Origin: Nitrosomonas sp.
Lineage (GTDB): Bacteria > Pseudomonadota > Gammaproteobacteria > Burkholderiales > Nitrosomonadaceae
DNA: 64,000 nt
NCBI GenBank assembly: GCA_016710135.1
Contig: JADJLM010000004.1
Coordinates: 62,001 to 126,000 of the forward strand
Reading direction: 5' to 3'
Part shown: one piece after another, positions 60,682-64,000 of the stretch
How positions within the stretch are numbered: the first letter of the stretch is position 1
How the letters are laid out: each line of letters opens with the position of its first letter
Program-made: the position numbers and the translations under genes
Notes under the pieces: generated by a model
Database searches by the model: none
What the model saw: only the letters and a program-made list of their open reading frames with translations
What the model was told of the DNA's origin: nothing

Positions 60682-62235
60682 GAATGGCACTAAGTTAAGC
60701 CTTTTTAGCAAGGGAATAAGCTGAAAAATGGTGAGTAAAATGGCATAATTCGCTATGCAAAATACAACGTCTTTATTTCCTGGTTTTCACCTCCAAACAC
60801 TCCGTAGAAAGCCTCGCTCAGCCAGTCAGAAACTTTCCGATGAGATCGCGAAGCTAAAGCAAAAAACGTTTAGTCAACTAGGTGAATGTTTTCGGAATTT
60901 CATTCCCAGCCAGTATCTGCGTCCCTCAGAATCTGGGGCTCTCAGTCGTCGACGCTTCTTCAGCAAAGAAAACACTTTCTGGGCCTTTTTTCTCAAGTGT
61001 TAGGCGATGATGGCGGATGTCAGGAAGTGATACGCAAACTCAAGCCTTTGCCGCGATGAAATTAAAACCCTTGCCTTCGTCGGCAACTGCGGCTTACTGC
61101 CAGGCACGCAGCAAACTGGATCTGCTGGGGCTTGAGACAATACTTGAGCATACCGCTAATCGGCTGCTGAATATTTTTAATCCTGATCGCATGAATAGCC
61201 GTCGAGTTGTCGTGGTGGATGGCACGGGCGTAAGCATGCCCGACACGATGGCAAACCAGCTGGTGTGGCCACAGCAACGACACCAAAAGGCAGGTTGTGG
61301 TTTTCCGCAAGCAGCCATCTGCGCTTGCTTTTGCCTGCAAACAGGCGCTTTGTTGAGTCACAAAGTTGGCAACAAGAAAAGCCATGAACTGCCCATGCTA
61401 CGCGAGCAATGGGATACCTTTAAACCCGGTGATATATTCCTCGGAGATAAGGGGTTTTGTAGTTATTTTGATCTATCGAGCTTTAAAGACAGGAGCGTTG
61501 ATTCGGTCATCACATTGGCCCGGCGTATTCCCGTTACCGAAGTTGAAGCAGTCGAGGTGCTTGGCAATGATGATTTGTTAATCCACTGGAAAAAGCCGGC
61601 CAGAAGCAAGGCGTCGAGTTATTCCCAAGCCGATTGGGAAGCGCTGCCAGAAACCCTTCTTTTGCGGCAGATAAAAGTAAGCGTTAATCAGTCCGGATTC
61701 AGAACCCATGGCTTCTATATCATCACCACGTTATTGGATGCAAAGGTGTATACAGCCGACGCCCTGGCCGATCTTTATTTCCAACGCTGGGATGTTGAGC
61801 TGTTCTTTCGGGATATAAAAACGACTATTGGCATGGATATTTTGCGTTGCAAAACACCAGACATGGTACGCAAGGAAATCGTGATGCACTTGATCGCCTA
61901 TAACTGTATTCGTTATCTCATGATTGAGGCAGCACAACAGGCTAATGAGCAGGTACGTCGAATCAGTTTCAAGGGCAGTGTCCAGGCACTTCGGCAGTGG
62001 GAACCCCATCTCAATCAGACCAAAATCAGCCATCGAGAGCAGCGCCGTTTAATCCAGTTGCTGTATGAGTCTATCGCCGATTATATTGTGCCAGAACGAT
62101 CAGGCAGAAGTGAACCCAGAGCAGTGAAACGAAGGCCAAAACCGTATCAGTTATTAACCGCTCCAAGACATGAAATGAAGGTGGCTCTGCATAGGGGAAA
62201 ATACCATGCTAAAGCAGCTTAACTTAGTGCCATTC
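60682..62235 (+). mobile_element. IS4-family insertion sequence, complete copy
   Basis: About 1554 bp. The terminal inverted repeats begin GAATGGCACTAAGTTAAGC on the left; the right end reads GCTTAACTTAGTGCCATTC. It carries one transposase gene and is flanked by the duplicated TCTGACTC. It interrupts the DUF4365 cassette gene and is the same element as the partial copy at the left edge, in inverted orientation. Confidence 0.95.
60755..62222 (+). pseudogene. IS4-family DDE transposase, two frame breaks
   Basis: MQNTTSLFPGF starts at 60755. The frame ends at 61003 after FWAFFLKC and a new frame opens at 61017. The family sequence FWAFFSQVLGDDGGCQEVIR needs one more T at 60986-60991 (six T, same as the left copy). 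RKLQAFAAMKLKPLPSS needs one C near 61041 that the left copy still has. DDE features: VVVDGTGVSMPD, GDKGFCSYFDL and the Y(2)R(3)E(6)K signature in YFQRWDVELFFRDIK. As sequenced, no single frame encodes the whole enzyme. Confidence 0.9.
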
Positions 62236-62246
62236 GGCTCTGACTC
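62236..62246 (+). repeat. Right target-site duplication of the IS4 copy
   Basis: GGCTCTGACTC, matching 60671-60681 at ten of eleven positions and at all of the last eight. Confidence 0.75.
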
Positions 62247-63002
62247 AATTAAATATTCCACTCGGCGTGCACATCCACGCAGAAACGTTGCCAAAGGGAA
62301 GCTATCTGAAGACGCCACGGAGTTCATCGACATTGAGGTTGCAAATTTTCAATTAGATGTTTCCGATTTACTTACTGTCGAGCAATTGGGAACGGCGGTC
62401 CCAGTCTTGCTAATACTGGTCGACATACAGACGGAGCGCGCTTTTTTGTCTGCCTAAACGACTACCTTGAAAAGGTAATAATCCCCGAAGATCCCTCCTT
62501 TGAGGCGAAAGACTCAAAAATAATTCAAATTCCACTGCAAAATGAAATAATTCCTCGCGAGGAGAATCTGGTTCCTCTTCGCGCATACGGCAAACGCGCA
62601 AAAATGTACGGCGCGTTCACAAAATTCTCATACCAACAAAAAGAGATCCAGCGCGCGAGAGGTCTTGCTCGCGTGAATCACGCGACAACAGAGGATAATG
62701 ACATAGACATGCTTAAGGTCTTCGCAGAAAGCTCTCTGCGACAGGACCTCTGGAGAGGGCATGATTTTTGGGAACCCATGGCCTGGAGCCACTCCGAGCT
62801 TGAGGATGTTCTGAAGACTATTAATGATGGCATTAACCCGGGAGAGGTAGCAGCCTTCAAACAGTACTGCGATGAATATGTTTGGCATAGGCTCTGCAAC
62901 CTTGCAAATATGTACGAGGAATTGGTGCGTGAATGGTTTCTTCCTACGGTTCTCGCTCAACTTACTTCATATCCGAAGCAAGGCGTGGTGCAGAAATCAG
63001 AT

Positions 63003-63119
63003 GTCTAACTGGCGGTTCAACGCGGACGCCAACACTGGCCATGCCTTCGGCATTTTCATGGCCAGTGTTGGTGCCCTCCGCGCTTCGCGCTCCGGCGCCG
63101 GTTAACCTGGGCGTTAGGC
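63003..63119 (+). other. attC-like recombination site of the DUF4365 cassette
   Basis: It starts with GTCTAAC (63003-63009), which contains the upstream gene's stop codon, and ends with GTTAGGC (63113-63119), fitting RYYYAAC...GTTRRRY. Between them CCAACACTGGCCATG pairs with CATGGCCAGTGTTGG around a short loop, and the outer GGTTCAAC / GGTTAACC region pairs imperfectly. The ~117-base length and layout are those of an integron attC. Confidence 0.85.
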
Positions 63120-63133
63120 GTCGCATCCCAACC

Positions 63134-63502
63134 ATGACCAATCTTCGCGTCACCGAGATCAAGGCGTTTGTTCCCGCGAAGGACTTCAGTATCTCGAAGA
63201 ACTTCTACAGGGACCTCGGGTTCACGATGGCCTCGGAGGGCGGCGGCGTTGCCTACTTCCACTTCGGCCTTGTCAGCTTCCTACTTCAAGACTTCTGTGC
63301 AGAAGGCCTGGCGGAGAACTTCATGATGCATATCCTGGTCGAGGACGTCGACGCATGGTGGTTGCACGTCCAGGAGAGCGGAGTAGTTGCGAAGTACGGC
63401 GCCAAGGTCACCGAGATCGAAGTCCAGCCTTGGCGGATGAGAGACTTCTGCCTCTCTGACCCGTCAGGTGTTTTGTGGCGAATTGGCCAGAACACTAACT
63501 GA
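63134..63502 (+). CDS. VOC/glyoxalase-bleomycin-resistance-like cassette protein
   Basis: A 122-residue single VOC domain. The start at 63134 (MTNLRVTEIKAFVPAKD) follows the attC core by 14 bases; frames upstream of this are attC-derived. Core features are SKNFYRDLGFTM, YFHFGLVSFLLQDF, MMHILVEDVDAWW and the C-terminal DPSGVLWRI. G+C is clearly higher than in the rest of the window, indicating a foreign origin. Substrate unknown. Small VOC proteins are frequent integron cassette cargo. Confidence 0.88.
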   Translation: MTNLRVTEIKAFVPAKDFSISKNFYRDLGFTMASEGGGVAYFHFGLVSFLLQDFCAEGLAENFMMHILVEDVDAWWLHVQESGVVAKYGAKVTEIEVQPWRMRDFCLSDPSGVLWRIGQNTN

Positions 63503-63528
63503 GCAGTCTGCTTGGTGAAAACCGCGAC

Positions 63529-63535
63529 GCCTAAC
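63529..63535 (+). other. Partial attC core (GCCTAAC) after the VOC gene
   Basis: GACGCCTAACCCCAG fits the 5' core RYYYAAC of an attC, but no matching GTTRRRY with an intervening stem follows before the next gene. The site looks truncated. Confidence 0.45.
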
Positions 63536-63596
63536 CCCAGAAAATACCTTGATGCTGGAGGTGCAGTTTCTATCCTCGTCCTTCCAGACCACGGCT

Positions 63597-63899
63597 ATGG
63601 CTAAAAATCCATCATCATTGTCATTGCTTGCAAGGCTTTGCCTCATCGCAACAAGCGTCACCTTGGCCGTTATTGGCCTGACTGCAGTTGTTACTAGATA
63701 TGCGCCAGAACGATCCACCCGCTTCGGCCTAACTGAGCCACTGTTGGGTTCAGATGCCATCTCATTTGGTATCGTTTGCATTCTTATGGCTTTGATCCCT
63801 CTCTTACCATTTTTCCGCAATAAGCAAAAAGCGACGATGGCAGGGATACTCATCGGTATCTGCTTGATTGCATCGATTTTTTACTTGGCATATACCTAG
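63597..63899 (+). CDS. Small membrane protein, likely cassette-encoded
   Basis: A ~100-residue protein starting MAKNPSSLSLLARLC at 63597; the frame can begin at 63549. Three hydrophobic segments are visible: LCLIATSVTLAVIGLTAVV, ISFGIVCILMALIPLLPFF and GILIGICLIASIFYLAYT. No family recognised. The next core-like site (GCTAAC) follows its stop within ~10 bases, which supports a cassette origin. Confidence 0.6.
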   Translation: MAKNPSSLSLLARLCLIATSVTLAVIGLTAVVTRYAPERSTRFGLTEPLLGSDAISFGIVCILMALIPLLPFFRNKQKATMAGILIGICLIASIFYLAYT

Positions 63900-63904
63900 T
63901 TGTA

Positions 63905-63927
63905 CGCTAACAATCCGTTCAAGCGGA
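63905..63927 (+). other. Possible attC 5' half
   Basis: CGCTAACAATCCGTTCAAGCGG resembles the common attC start (GCTAACAATNCGTTCAAG). The right half would lie at or beyond the window end and is not seen. Confidence 0.5.
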
Positions 63928-64000
63928 ATAAAGGAGCCAGAGTAAATAGTCGATCCTGAAATATCCACAAGCACTTGATTCTATGCAGCAAAGATCTTTC

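Larger units (their letters stand above)
60464..63008 (+). pseudogene. DUF4365 (nuclease-like) cassette gene, interrupted by IS4 and frameshifted
   Basis: The gene starts at 60464 (MRTVKRRSLSQVKEEISYR). DYGIDCVVELFD and FVQLKGSDS fit the DUF4365 PD-(D/E)XK-like core, with D...E...QLK. The IS4 element splits it at KGSDS; the reading continues after 62246 as IKYSTRRAHPRR...KLSEDATEFIDIEVANF. A six-T run at 62442-62447 lacks one base, restoring ERAFFVCLNDYLEKVIIPEDP and then the frame YGAFTKFSYQQKEIQRARGL to a TAA at 63006-63008 inside GTCTAAC. Uninterrupted length is ~325 residues. DUF4365 proteins occur in mobile and defence contexts; the role here is unproven. Confidence 0.85.

Noticed and set aside
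1..62235. Inversion or composite-transposon behaviour of the 60-kb segment between the inverted IS4 copies
   Set aside because: The right copy has matching target duplications and joins the two halves of one gene, so no inversion through the IS copies has occurred since insertion. The outer flank of the left copy is not available.
62604..63008. Stand-alone 134-residue gene after the IS
   Set aside because: It is the C-terminal part of the interrupted DUF4365 gene once the T-run at 62442-62447 is corrected.
62933..63133. N-terminal extension of the VOC protein
   Set aside because: It consists of frame-shifted DUF4365 tail and attC sequence; the true start is the ATG just after the attC core.

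Overview
The window is about 42% G+C by eye and looks like chromosome of a betaproteobacterium. A Nitrosomonas-type ammonia oxidiser is my best guess, from overall gene style, the mutS/integron setting and the arsenosugar genes; no rRNA or taxonomic marker was searched. No tRNA, rRNA or CRISPR array was recognised. Two inverted copies of one IS4-family element bound the window: the left one (<1-749) runs off the edge, the right one (60682-62235) is complete.

Layout. (1) 886-19269, minus strand: a type VI secretion (T6SS) operon in the order tssA-tssB-tssC-hcp-orf-methyltransferase-tssE-tssF-tssG-clpV-vgrG-DUF4123 adaptor-PAAR, then a four-gene module of unknown function (two small paralogues, a Cys-rich cargo candidate, an exported protein). 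(2) 19636-29110, plus strand: tssJ-tssK-tssL-tssM-tagF-ppkA. (3) 29124-32007, minus strand: an OmpA-like protein, the PppA phosphatase and the FHA protein TagH. Kinase, phosphatase and FHA protein would form the threonine-phosphorylation switch that controls firing. (4) 32038-43428, minus strand: a ~1930-residue repeat protein resembling type I secretion substrates, and a two-partner system whose TpsA carries FG-GAP repeats and a C-terminal caspase-like protease. (5) 43723-45378: an FHA-TM-lytic transglycosylase fusion. (6) 45388-50922, minus strand: an arsenosugar/organoarsenical operon (two glycosyltransferase-type genes, arsM, arsS, and a VTT-flavoprotein disulfide reductase). (7) 51088-57278: an RTX subtilisin-like protease and a divergent class 3 lipase. 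(8) mutS. (9) 60300-64000: what looks like an integron cassette segment (promoter, short leader ORF, attI/attC-like core sites, DUF4365 nuclease-like cassette split by the IS4 copy, VOC cassette, small membrane protein), with no integrase gene in view.

Sequence quality matters here. I count about 23 single-base frameshifts in otherwise conserved genes (transposase, PAAR, vgrG, clpV, tssG, hcp, tssM, ppkA, adhesin, tpsB, the VTT reductase and others). Most remove one base from a homopolymer, and in nearly every case the correct frame resumes at once. I therefore give reconstructed gene spans. The pattern fits unpolished sequence better than true decay, although an in-frame amber codon in tssJ is not explained that way.

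The most unusual items are a phage tail-fibre-like domain inserted inside TssE, a secreted two-partner caspase, an FHA-transglycosylase fusion beside the T6SS kinase genes, a protein-methyltransferase-like gene inside the T6SS operon, and an attI/attC-like cassette segment next to mutS.
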